Shown here: positions 33,777 to 42,940 of the stretch, piece by piece
Numbering within the stretch: position 1 is the first letter of the stretch
Layout of the letters: every line of letters begins with the position of its first letter
From: Candidatus Cloacimonadota bacterium
GTDB taxonomy: Bacteria; Cloacimonadota; Cloacimonadia; Cloacimonadales; Cloacimonadaceae
Assembly (NCBI GenBank): GCA_030154085.1
Contig: JASKKR010000016.1
Location: 1 to 45,592 of the forward strand
Direction: 5' to 3'
DNA: 45,592 bases
Notes under the pieces: generated by a model
Database searches by the model: none
Seen by the model: only the letters and a program-made list of their open reading frames with translations
What the model was told of the DNA's origin: nothing
Made by a program: the position numbers and the translations under genes

Positions 33777-34751
33777 ATGGATGATTTGACACTAAAGACC
33801 AAAAGATATCTGGAAGATACCCTGGATGTGAGAGCGGAGATTCGCTCAATTGATCTATCTGCACAACTACCTTACTTCTACTCGGAACATTATCGATTTT
33901 ACGATCTTGATTTAAACGGGGTAAGCTACCTATTATGCGAGGGGAGGGATATCCTTGTGGCGAAACAGGTACGCACTCAGTTAACTGAGTTGGAAAGCCG
34001 GATAGGCAGGCAATCAATTTACTTGAATACTGAAATCAACGCCAATCTCAGACGTTCGCTGGTCGAGAATCGGGTGTCGTTCATTGTCCCCAATAATCAG
34101 ATCTACCTCCCCAAACTTGGGATTGTGTTCAATGAGCGTTATCGTAAAAACTTCAAGGCCACAGATCGCCTTAGCCCTGCCGCTCAAGTGATTCTGTTGC
34201 GAGCCATACTAAATCATGAGTATGACATGGTCACAGCTTCAGAATACGCAAAGAGGCTCAAATACACAGTTATGAGCGTATCAAGAGCATTTGCTGAACT
34301 GCAGGAGTATGGAATAGTTTCCAGGGAAGAGAATTGGAAGGAAAAGCCTTTTATGTGGCTTTTCAAAGGTAGAGAATTGTGGGATAAAGCCCTTCCATTC
34401 TTGATCAATCCTGTGCGTAGATCTATGTGGATTATGGATAATGGTCGATTACCTTACTGCTTGGCAGGGATATCAGCTCTTTCCAGATATAGCATGATCA
34501 ATGAAGATGATTTCAATACGTATGCTACTATTAGTAGTATCGCACAGAACAACTTGGACATAGTAGAGATAAGTCAAGATAGTCGACCAGCTGATAATGT
34601 TACTAAGATGCAAATCTGGAAATACAACCCTAAACTAATCTCAAGCGAAGACTGTGTTGATCGACTATCATTGTATCTGAGCATGAGAGACAGCAAAGAT
34701 GAAAGAATTCAGATATCTTTGGATGAGATGATGGCTGGTATAAGATGGTAA
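33777..34751 (+). CDS. AbiEi-like winged-helix antitoxin/transcription regulator
   Basis: The protein has 324 residues. A central winged helix (VILLRAILNHEYDMVTASEY, then KYTVMSVSRAFAELQEYGIV, about residues 140-185) resembles MarR-type DNA readers, and the C-terminal region (about 200-324) resembles the AbiEi C-terminal domain. The N-terminal 130 residues are of unclear fold. It lies just after the nested operator at 33704-33768 and overlaps the next gene (an AbiEii-like nucleotidyltransferase) by 7 bases. This layout is what type IV AbiE systems show. Its position inside a methylase-ATPase operon is unusual and could instead mean it regulates the whole island. Confidence 0.68.
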   Translation: MDDLTLKTKRYLEDTLDVRAEIRSIDLSAQLPYFYSEHYRFYDLDLNGVSYLLCEGRDILVAKQVRTQLTELESRIGRQSIYLNTEINANLRRSLVENRVSFIVPNNQIYLPKLGIVFNERYRKNFKATDRLSPAAQVILLRAILNHEYDMVTASEYAKRLKYTVMSVSRAFAELQEYGIVSREENWKEKPFMWLFKGRELWDKALPFLINPVRRSMWIMDNGRLPYCLAGISALSRYSMINEDDFNTYATISSIAQNNLDIVEISQDSRPADNVTKMQIWKYNPKLISSEDCVDRLSLYLSMRDSKDERIQISLDEMMAGIRW

Positions 34752-35494
34752 GAGGGCTGGCAACATTTAAGAACCATTTTGCTGAATATAGTGATCAATA
34801 CGTTCTGATCGGCGGAGCAGCCAGCGCAGAGCTGATGGAGCAGTCCGGTCTTCCTTTTAGAGGAACTCGAGACTTGGATGTCGTCCTTATTGTTGAGGCA
34901 ATGACAAATGAATTTGTGCGGGCTTTTTGGGACTTTATCGAGAATGGCAGGTATGATGTTAGGTCTCACAGTCAAAGTGAGAGAAAGTATTATCGATTCG
35001 AGAACCCTGAAGACGAAATCTATCCAGCGTGCCTTGAGTTGTTTTCCAGGATTCCTGATAACATCAGATTTGAAGGTCATGGGCGTTTTACGCCAATACC
35101 TTTAGACGATGATCTATCATCTCTCTCTGCCATACTGCTTGATGATAACTATTATCCTTTGATTTTGAATGGAAGAGATGATTTAGATGGATTGTCTTGC
35201 CTAAAGGTAGAATACATCATTATCCTCAAAGCCAAGGCATGGTTGGATTTGCATCAACGGAAAGCAGACTCGAGAAAAGTCAACAGACAGAAAAACGATG
35301 TTATCCGCCTATTTCCCCTGCTCAATCCTAGCATGAGGATTGATATTCCGGAAGCGATCCAAGACGACCTTAAAGAGTATTTGAAAGCTATAGCAGAAGA
35401 TAAAACCATAAACTTGAAAGACCTAGGAATCAGCCAATTCGGTATCACAGAAATTGTCAAAAGTATGGAACAAATATATGGTCTTTCTAACTAA
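34745..35494 (+). CDS. AbiEii-like nucleotidyltransferase toxin
   Basis: The protein has 249 residues. It has the nucleotidyltransferase signature LIGGAASAELMEQSG (residues about 21-35) followed by FRGTRDLDVVLI (about 37-48), the GG...DxD arrangement that binds metal and NTP, and a later Lys-rich helix (LKAKAWLDLHQRKADSRKVN) matching the AbiEii tail. AbiEii proteins are bacteriostatic, and some add nucleotides to tRNA ends. The start overlaps the antitoxin gene by 7 bases, so it is translationally coupled with no strong site of its own. Other GG..DxD proteins such as DUF6036 remain possible. A fresh ribosome binding site (GGAG) precedes the next gene 25 bases later. Confidence 0.7.
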   Translation: MVRGLATFKNHFAEYSDQYVLIGGAASAELMEQSGLPFRGTRDLDVVLIVEAMTNEFVRAFWDFIENGRYDVRSHSQSERKYYRFENPEDEIYPACLELFSRIPDNIRFEGHGRFTPIPLDDDLSSLSAILLDDNYYPLILNGRDDLDGLSCLKVEYIIILKAKAWLDLHQRKADSRKVNRQKNDVIRLFPLLNPSMRIDIPEAIQDDLKEYLKAIAEDKTINLKDLGISQFGITEIVKSMEQIYGLSN

Positions 35495-35519
35495 TTTATT
35501 GATATATGGAGATAAATAA

Positions 35520-38324
35520 ATGGAACCCTGGCATAAACTTGTAACACCACGAAAAGAAGTCCGAGAAGGCAGATCATTCAATCCGGATGAATTTGCAATA
35601 CATTTGGAGCAGATTGTAAACGGCACAGCTCCGGAAGACTACAAGAACCCTGAGCCGTTCTTTGCCCGCACCTGTTTTACTAGCGCTTTGAAAGAACACT
35701 GTGCCATGACCCTACGCAGATTGGCAGGAGATACTGTGAATACTGCTCCGGTTATGACTTTGATAACTCAGTTTGGTGGAGGTAAGACGCACACTCTAGC
35801 TACCCTCTATCATTTGGCGAATAGCGGTGATGCAGCCAGGGCTTTTGCTGGTATCCAAGATTTCTGCAACTGGACTGGATTGTCAGGAATTCCCAAAGCA
35901 AAAGTAGCCGTATTTGTGGGGAATGCATGGGACCCTACTCCTGGTAGGGAAACACCTTGGATAGACATTGCCTATCAGCTAGCCGGTCAAGAAGGTGTAA
36001 ATGAGCTGGGCTTGAATTCTACCAAAGTCCCACCCGGAACCGAGACCTTGAACAGGGTGTTTGCAGCAGCAAAAGCTCCGGTTTTGATCCTCTTTGACGA
36101 GGTGTTGAACTTCATGAATCGTCATAGACATATGTGTGACCAATTTCACGCCTTTATCCAAAACCTTACCGTGGCTGCAACCGGGGCCTCGAACTGCGCT
36201 GTGATGATCAGTTTACCGCGCAGCCAAGTGGAGATGACGGACTGGGATATTGCCTGGCAGGATAAGATCACCAAGGTTGTAAAGCGTGTGGCTAAAGACT
36301 TGATCGCCAATGATGAATCAGAGATCAGCGAAGTCGTCAGAAAGCGCCTCTTTGACGATATCGGTGACTCCAGAAAGATCAGGAATATCTGCAAAGAATA
36401 TGCCCAATGGGCGTTTGAACGCAGGGCCCAGCTTCCCCCAGAGTGGATGGCTGTTGATAGATCCACCACAGAAGCTTCAGCTATCGAGATGCTGCAAAAG
36501 AAATTTGAACAATGCTATCCCTTTCACCCAGCTACCCTGTCGGTCTTCCAGAAGAAGTGGCAAGCGCTTACTCAGTTCCAACAAACACGTGGGACTTTGG
36601 CTATGCTAGCACAGTGGATTTCTTATGCTTATAGAACCGGTTATACTGAAGCAAGAAGAGAAACCCTGATAACACTGGGTTCCGCTCCTCTGGAGGCTAC
36701 TGAGTTCAGAGCTGTGGTTTTAGGTCAACTAGGGGAAATGAGGCTTCAAGCTGCCATTGATGCTGATCTTGCTGGCAAGCAGTCCCATGCGAATGCTCTG
36801 GATGCTGATGCTAAAGATGATCTGAAATATATCCATCGCAAGGTTGGCACGGCGATCTTCTTTGAATCTTCAGGCGGTCAGAGCGATAAAACCGCTCATC
36901 TACCGGAACTCAGATTTGCCCTGGGCGGTCCTGGCTTGGATACCACAACAATTGATAATGCGGCCTTTGCACTTGAAGATAAGGCCTATTTCATCCGCAG
37001 GGTTGGCACAGATGGCTATAAAATCGGTTTTCAACCCACTCTGAAGAAAGTGGTCAATGACCGTAGGGCATCCATCGATTATGAAAGCCAGGTTAAGCCA
37101 TTACTCAAAGAGACCATTCAGACAGAATTCAAAAAGAACAGCCAGCTACCTATATCGTTTTTCCCTGCTGATAGCAGTTCTATTCAAGATACTACTAAGC
37201 TGACGATTGTAGTAGCCGAACCCGATAAAGAATGGATGGACAGTGAGGGATTCAAATCTGATCTATCTCACTGGATCAAATCCAGAGGAACTTCACCCAG
37301 GCTGTATCCAGCAGCTTTGATTTGGTGCTTTAAAAAGCCAGGGCGAGAGTTGAGGGATAAGGCTGAGGTTCTGCTAGCTTGGAAACAAGTAAACAAGGAA
37401 TACGCTGACGGCCTGCTCGGAAGCGATATGAGCAGCAGCGATATTGCTGAGCTGAGATCAAAACTAGTCGATTCGGAAAATGCGGTTAAAGATGAGATAT
37501 GGGCATCATACCGGTATATTGCTCTATATACCAAAAATCAGGAAAATCACAATCTTCACATAATCGACCTAGGCCAGGGGCACTCCAGTGCCAGCATCTC
37601 GCTAAGCGATAGGATCATTACAGCGCTAAAATCTCAAGCAATTTTGAATGAATCTGTGGGAATTGGATACCTGGAGCGATACTGGCCACAGGCATTCATA
37701 GATAAAGGCGCATGGCCTCTGAAGAGCCTAAGACAAAGCTTTCTGGACGGCTCACTTACACGTTTGGCAGATCCTGATGCAGTATTGAAAAGCAAGATTC
37801 ACGACTTTGTGTATAAAGGTGATGCGGGACTTATCTCATCATCCAGTACCGATGGCCAAGGTTATCACCTCTGGTTTAAGGAAGACATTGATCCTTCAGA
37901 GATCATGTTTGTGTCAGAAGTGAGCCTGGTGATGGCAAAAAAGGTGGATCTATACAAACCCAAAGATGAGCCTGGACCTCAAACTGATCCTAATGGAGGA
38001 GTGATGCCTCCAGAGCCAGAGGGAGATGGTCAAGGGTCTGGTACTGACTCCGATACAGATTCCACTTATGGTCAAGGTCAACATGATCCTCAGCCTGAGC
38101 TGCATCGCATCGAAACAATAAAACTGAGCGGAGAACTACCTTATGAGCTTTGGAACAAGTTCTCCAGATCCGTTCTCACTAAGCTCAACGCTAGCAGTAA
38201 TGGTCTTATTATCAAGATAGATATCAAAGCCGAGACCGAATCCAATCGCTCTGAGAATGTTAAAAGAGAGCTTTCTAGCGGGATACAAGAGGTGAAACTG
38301 GATGATAAGATTAAGATTATATGA
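35520..38324 (+). CDS. DUF499 AAA+ ATPase of the methylase-helicase defence core
   Basis: The protein has 934 residues. Walker A TQFGGGKTHTL is near residue 87 and Walker B PVLILFDEVLNFM near 185, with an arginine-rich sensor part (FERRAQLPPEW) near 300. The start VTPRKEVREGRSFNPDEFA and the GGGKTHTL variant are typical of DUF499 proteins, distant relatives of BREX BrxC/PglY. Residues about 818-860 form a Pro/Gly/Asp-rich linker, followed by a small C-terminal domain. DUF499 genes repeatedly sit beside DUF1156 methylases and helicases in defence islands. Here the AbiE pair separates it from the methylase. The stop is followed by a small hairpin. Confidence 0.84.
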   Translation: MEPWHKLVTPRKEVREGRSFNPDEFAIHLEQIVNGTAPEDYKNPEPFFARTCFTSALKEHCAMTLRRLAGDTVNTAPVMTLITQFGGGKTHTLATLYHLANSGDAARAFAGIQDFCNWTGLSGIPKAKVAVFVGNAWDPTPGRETPWIDIAYQLAGQEGVNELGLNSTKVPPGTETLNRVFAAAKAPVLILFDEVLNFMNRHRHMCDQFHAFIQNLTVAATGASNCAVMISLPRSQVEMTDWDIAWQDKITKVVKRVAKDLIANDESEISEVVRKRLFDDIGDSRKIRNICKEYAQWAFERRAQLPPEWMAVDRSTTEASAIEMLQKKFEQCYPFHPATLSVFQKKWQALTQFQQTRGTLAMLAQWISYAYRTGYTEARRETLITLGSAPLEATEFRAVVLGQLGEMRLQAAIDADLAGKQSHANALDADAKDDLKYIHRKVGTAIFFESSGGQSDKTAHLPELRFALGGPGLDTTTIDNAAFALEDKAYFIRRVGTDGYKIGFQPTLKKVVNDRRASIDYESQVKPLLKETIQTEFKKNSQLPISFFPADSSSIQDTTKLTIVVAEPDKEWMDSEGFKSDLSHWIKSRGTSPRLYPAALIWCFKKPGRELRDKAEVLLAWKQVNKEYADGLLGSDMSSSDIAELRSKLVDSENAVKDEIWASYRYIALYTKNQENHNLHIIDLGQGHSSASISLSDRIITALKSQAILNESVGIGYLERYWPQAFIDKGAWPLKSLRQSFLDGSLTRLADPDAVLKSKIHDFVYKGDAGLISSSSTDGQGYHLWFKEDIDPSEIMFVSEVSLVMAKKVDLYKPKDEPGPQTDPNGGVMPPEPEGDGQGSGTDSDTDSTYGQGQHDPQPELHRIETIKLSGELPYELWNKFSRSVLTKLNASSNGLIIKIDIKAETESNRSENVKRELSSGIQEVKLDDKIKII

Positions 38325-38339
38325 GTCCTTCACAAGGAC
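38325..38339 (+). terminator. Weak hairpin after the DUF499 gene
   Basis: GTCCTT-CAC-AAGGAC forms a six-pair hairpin right after the stop codon. The following bases are T-rich but interrupted (GAGGCTTTATTGTTTTG). It may slow or partly end transcription before the last cargo gene, which has its own possible -35 box TTGAAA near 38354. Confidence 0.35.
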
Positions 38340-38408
38340 GAGGCTTTATTGTTTTGAAAAAAATTGTGAAGTGTCCTATCTGCATACTAACATAAAATCG
38401 AGGAGAAA

Positions 38409-40094
38409 ATGAAGAATAAAACAACATCCCTAAAGAGCATAGTTAAGTATCTTAACAACAAAGATGAGGATGGTGGGTTCTGGTTACCCAATATCCAGAG
38501 AGCATTTGTATGGAAAGAAGAACAGATATGCAAGCTGTACGATTCAATAATGCGTGAATACCCAATTAGTTCTCTTCTAGTATGGAAGACGGTATCCCCA
38601 ATATCTACACGGAAATTTATCGACAACTATAAGATTAAATATGAAAATGAACTGAGTGGTTTCATTAATCAGACAGATGAGAAGAAGAAAAACTTGGTTC
38701 TTGATGGGCAACAGAGGCTACAGAGCCTTTATATAGGGTTAATGGGGTCATATGAGGGCAAAGAATTATACTTCGACACAACTAGTAATCACGATGATAT
38801 CAAGGAAGAAATCAGATATAGGTTTGCTTTTTTGGAACAATCGAAGGTGACATTTCCGTGGGTTAAGGTTAAGGACATTGTATATGGACCGAAGAACTGG
38901 AACTTGGCATTCAAAAATGTGGTTGCAGGATACAAAAGTGACTGGAATCCAGCATACGAGGAAATCGTAAAAAACAACATTGCCTCAATTGTCCAGATAT
39001 TTACCTCAGATGAGGGGATCTCATATCAAGAAATTGACAGCACCGAAAATGATGGATTATATACTGATAATGACATAGTTGAGATTTTTATCCGAGCAAA
39101 TTCCGGAGGTACTCTATTAGGTAAATCGGATTTGTTATTTGCCTTGCTAGCTGCCAATTGGGATAAAGCTATAACTGCCATAGAAGACCTCTTAGACGAT
39201 TTAAACCGTAATGGCTTTGATTTTACTAGAGACTTTGTTTTGAAAACATGCCTGACTCTTCTCGACAAATATGCTCGTTATGATGTTGATAAGTTTAGAG
39301 ACCAGTCTGTGTTGCAAGGTATTGAAGAAAACTGGGATAGAATTTCTAATTCAATCAAAGTTGTATGTGATTATCTCCGCAACCGGACATTTATCAGGAC
39401 TGATAAAGCTCTTCCTTCGTACTTGATATTGATCCCCATTATTTATGGAGTGTACAAATATAAAGTTGATATAAATCAGGTTCCAAAACTTAACGAGTAC
39501 TTAATCCGAGTATCACTGGTCGGTGCTTATGGCTCTCGTCCAGACCAACTTATAGATGCCAGTGTAAAGGCAATTCAGAACAAGAAGGATATTGTAGTCG
39601 AGGAACTTTACGAAGTTATCAGGCAACAGCAACGACCGCTTGAGATTACTGGAGAGAAACTTATGCAAATCAGTTACGGCTCCAAAAACATCCACTTACT
39701 CTTCAATCTCTGGTATGAATCATTCGAGTATACCCCTGTCTTTTACAACAATGTTCCACAAACAGACCACATTTTTCCACGAAGCATATTAGAAAAGGTG
39801 AAAATTCTCAATCCTGAGACAAACAGAAAAGTCATGAAGTACACAGAATCACAAAGAAATCAATTAGCAAATTGCATGTTATTGACTAGAAAAGAGAATG
39901 GTGCTAGTGAAAAATGGGATACCTCTCCAGAGGAATGGTTCAAGGATAAAACTAGTGATTATCTTGATTTACATTTAATCCCGCGAGATACTGCCTTGTG
40001 GACACTGGATAATTACGACCGCTTCATTGAAGAGAGGAAGAAGCTAATACTGAATAAATTTAGGTATTTGATATCTCAGGATACGACAATTTAG
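38409..40094 (+). CDS. Fused DUF262-DUF1524 protein (GmrSD-like type IV restriction enzyme)
   Basis: The protein has 561 residues. The N-terminal DUF262 (ParB/sulfiredoxin-like NTPase) part shows LPNIQRAFVWKEEQICKLYD, YPISSLLVWK and the hallmark VLDGQQRLQSLY near residue 97. The C-terminal DUF1524 part shows the HNH core TDHIFPRSIL near 452 with NQLANCMLLTRKEN. In GmrSD, one half hydrolyses NTP and the other cuts glucosylated hydroxymethylcytosine DNA of T-even phages. It may therefore attack phage DNA modified in ways that escape ordinary restriction (inference). It is the last cargo gene, about 40 bases from the first right-end repeat. A GAGGAG ribosome binding site precedes ATG. Confidence 0.85.
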   Translation: MKNKTTSLKSIVKYLNNKDEDGGFWLPNIQRAFVWKEEQICKLYDSIMREYPISSLLVWKTVSPISTRKFIDNYKIKYENELSGFINQTDEKKKNLVLDGQQRLQSLYIGLMGSYEGKELYFDTTSNHDDIKEEIRYRFAFLEQSKVTFPWVKVKDIVYGPKNWNLAFKNVVAGYKSDWNPAYEEIVKNNIASIVQIFTSDEGISYQEIDSTENDGLYTDNDIVEIFIRANSGGTLLGKSDLLFALLAANWDKAITAIEDLLDDLNRNGFDFTRDFVLKTCLTLLDKYARYDVDKFRDQSVLQGIEENWDRISNSIKVVCDYLRNRTFIRTDKALPSYLILIPIIYGVYKYKVDINQVPKLNEYLIRVSLVGAYGSRPDQLIDASVKAIQNKKDIVVEELYEVIRQQQRPLEITGEKLMQISYGSKNIHLLFNLWYESFEYTPVFYNNVPQTDHIFPRSILEKVKILNPETNRKVMKYTESQRNQLANCMLLTRKENGASEKWDTSPEEWFKDKTSDYLDLHLIPRDTALWTLDNYDRFIEERKKLILNKFRYLISQDTTI

Positions 40095-40134
40095 CATTAT
40101 AGTAAATCTGGTCTTGAGACAATTGCAGAAGTCA

Positions 40135-40166
40135 TGTCACAAATTGCAATTTTCGGTGATCTAAAT
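40135..40166 (+). repeat. Right internal end site R3
   Basis: The core TTGCAATTTTCGGTGATC begins at 40144, and the 23 bases 40144-40166 are identical to 307-329 in the array at the left edge of the window. TGTCACAAA precedes it at 40135 and recurs at 40178-40186. Its core matches R1 and R2 (TTGCARTTTTCG) in the same orientation, 96 bp before R2. Confidence 0.65.
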
Positions 40167-40236
40167 TGCAGGATTCTTGTCACAAACTACTCAAATTGTC
40201 TTGTAAAGGATGTCCTACGATGCATAAGGATGCGAC

Positions 40237-40278
40237 AGTTTGCAGTTTTCGCTGCACAATTTGCAGTTTTCGTTGTCA
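40237..40278 (+). repeat. Right terminal repeats R2 and R1 of the transposon
   Basis: TTTGCAGTTTTCG occurs at 40239-40251 and again at 40260-40272, exactly 21 bp apart. The outer copy ends in TTGTCA at 40278. Its reverse complement starts TGACAACGAAAACTGCAAAT and aligns with the left terminus. The 21-bp spacing equals that in the 282-323 repeats. Confidence 0.75.
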
Positions 40279-40665
40279 CGTTGCACAAAACCAGGATAGG
40301 GCAGACTTGATTAATTTTCGTTCTTAATGATATATGCTTGATATATGCTTACTATCTCCAGCAATTTGCTGGCTATCACAAGCGCATTGCTAGCAGAAGC
40401 TACGAGAAACAAAAACCATATGAAATGAGTTCTCTTGTCTAAATGCCGGGAGTTCACAGTCCAACAAAATCGACAAGCTTCTCTGGGTTCCATCCATGTT
40501 CGGGAATAGCTTAATAAATAATCACCTTATCTATACTTTCTTTAGAAGCAACCGATCTTCCCTCAACACGTGAGAAAAGAAAAATTATCCCTTTTTGCAT
40601 CAATAGCTTAGATCGGAGCCAACCTTTATCTATTCTAACTTAGAGGGACAAATAAAAGATTTCTC

Positions 40666-40695
40666 TTGACTCTTCAGGGAGCTCGGCAATATTAT
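40666..40695 (+). promoter_or_regulatory. Promoter of the aldolase-gap operon
   Basis: TTGACT (40666-40671) is followed after 18 bases by TATTAT (40690-40695), each one mismatch from consensus. The AAGGAGG ribosome binding site is at 40724-40730. Confidence 0.7.
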
Positions 40696-40735
40696 ATTAA
40701 TAGAGTGATTAAGTTTATACTCCAAGGAGGAGAAT

Positions 40736-41710
40736 ATGTTTTTAAGCGGAAAGCAGCTCATGGAAGTTTTCCAGAAAGCAAAGAAGAACCGTTTTGGCAT
40801 CATTGCTTCAAATGTAGTCTTTGACACCCAGATTCGGGCTATCATTCAAGGATACAATAGTGTAGGCAGTGATGGACTTTTACAGATGAGTTCCGGTGCA
40901 TGCAAATATGCAGCTGGAGAAAGTCAGGATATGCAAGTTGGTGCGAGAATGATCTCGACCATGGTTCAGACCTTTGCTGCTCAGTTCCCCAAATGCGGGA
41001 TTGGTTTGCATATAGATCACGCCACTCCCAATTATTTTGATTTCATCGTTTATTGCATCGAAAACAAGCTGGTGACATCGGTAATGATTGATGCTTCCAA
41101 GGAAAAGCTTGCCGAAAACATTCGTGTAACCAAAGAAGTAGTGGATGTTGCTCACAAACACGGCATCCTGGTCGAGGGTGAGATTGGTCATATCAAAGGG
41201 ACAGAAGATGAAATCGTATCGGAAACCGAGCTCTATACCCATCCTGATGAAGCATTAGAATTTGTGAAAAAGACCAATGTGGATCTTTTTGCTGCCTCTG
41301 TAGGCACCAATCACGGAGTCACTAAAGGGGAAAACATTGTGCTGAGATTGGATCTGATAAAAGAAATTGACGACCTCTTGATCAAAAACGGAGTAGAGCG
41401 CGGGTTGGTCTTGCACGGTGCCAGCGGTCTTACGGACGCTCAACAGCGAGAGGCGATCAAAAACGGCGTGGTCAAGATCAATAAAGACACCCACTATCAG
41501 ATGGATATGGCTCGCGAGATTCAAGCTTATTGGGAAAAAGAGAAATACGCGATTGTCTGTCCTCCGGATGTAGATCCCAAAGACTATATGCCCAATAAGA
41601 GCAAATTTGATCCCCGCAAATGGCTGATCAAGGCAGAAAACAAAATGCAGCAAACGGTTAAGGACTTCTGCCTGGTTTCGGGCAGCGCACATAATAGCAT
41701 CTTACTATAA
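40736..41710 (+). CDS. fba: Class II fructose-bisphosphate aldolase
   Basis: This enzyme reversibly splits fructose 1,6-bisphosphate into glyceraldehyde 3-phosphate and dihydroxyacetone phosphate, using zinc. Its 324 residues show the first zinc His and catalytic Asp in GLHIDHATPNY, GEIGHIKGTEDE with the metal-proximal Glu, the second zinc His in VGTNHGVTKG, the third in LVLHGASGL, and the phosphate-binding VVKINKDTHYQ. The motif HIDHAT replaces the commoner HLDHG. It is followed after 12 bases by gap, the next glycolytic enzyme, so the two form a glycolysis/gluconeogenesis operon. It is the first chromosomal gene right of the transposon and is intact. Confidence 0.94.
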   Translation: MFLSGKQLMEVFQKAKKNRFGIIASNVVFDTQIRAIIQGYNSVGSDGLLQMSSGACKYAAGESQDMQVGARMISTMVQTFAAQFPKCGIGLHIDHATPNYFDFIVYCIENKLVTSVMIDASKEKLAENIRVTKEVVDVAHKHGILVEGEIGHIKGTEDEIVSETELYTHPDEALEFVKKTNVDLFAASVGTNHGVTKGENIVLRLDLIKEIDDLLIKNGVERGLVLHGASGLTDAQQREAIKNGVVKINKDTHYQMDMAREIQAYWEKEKYAIVCPPDVDPKDYMPNKSKFDPRKWLIKAENKMQQTVKDFCLVSGSAHNSILL

Positions 41711-42721
<1,011 letters not shown>

Positions 42722-42752
42722 AATAAGCTACTTACAAATCAGATAAAATTGT

Positions 42753-42778
42753 CCCCGGGGGATCTCTCCGGGGTTTTT
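42753..42778 (+). terminator. Intrinsic terminator after gap
   Basis: CCCCGG (42753-42758) pairs with CCGGGG (42768-42773), extended by a G-T pair, and is followed by TTTTT. It is a GC-rich stem with a proper U tract. Confidence 0.88.
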
Positions 42779-42940
42779 GTCTTAAAGAGAAGAATAATCC
42801 AGAGCTATGGATAACGGAAGCGAGTCTTTGCGGAGGAGCTTTACAAACTGTAGAGATATTGGCAAAGCGAGTTTTTAACTGAAATGGAATTGAAATTGCT
42901 TCAAAGTTATGCAGTGAAAGATTAATTTATGGAGAAATAT

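Larger units (their letters stand above)
9715..40278 (+). mobile_element. Mu-related cargo transposon, about 30.6 kb, carrying a defence island
   Basis: The outer 24 bases at the left (9715-9738) match the reverse complement of 40255-40278 at 20 positions, and both ends begin with TG as in Mu, Tn7 and IS21 relatives. Extra copies of the end sequence lie inside each end. The left 5.5 kb encodes a repressor, DDE transposase and AAA partner in the order seen in Mu-like elements. No phage structural genes follow; instead there are 25 kb of probable defence genes. Both flanks (SdpI and aldolase operons) look like ordinary chromosome and no gene is broken. I do not find a matching target duplication: the five flanking bases are TAAAC on the left and CGTTG on the right. 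The duplication may have been lost, or the right boundary may be slightly misplaced. Confidence 0.72.
40095..40735. other. Right transposon end and upstream region of the aldolase operon
   Basis: No gene is supported in these 641 bases. The first part holds the right-end repeats (40135-40278). The middle (40279-40660) shows nothing that I can name; a 60-codon reverse frame at 40311-40493 lacks a ribosome binding site. The last part holds the aldolase promoter. Confidence 0.6.

Noticed and set aside
24430-38324. DISARM system
   Set aside because: A DrmD-like helicase and a methylase are present, but no DrmA (DUF1998 helicase), DrmB or DrmC phospholipase-D gene is found.
35520-38324. BREX system (DUF499 as BrxC)
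   Set aside because: No PglZ phosphatase, BrxA, BrxB or BrxL gene is present, and the DUF499 signature fits better than BrxC.
40311-40493. Reverse-strand 60-codon frame with a hydrophobic stretch
   Set aside because: There is no ribosome binding site before its ATG, no similarity that I recognise, and it lies in the region next to the transposon end.
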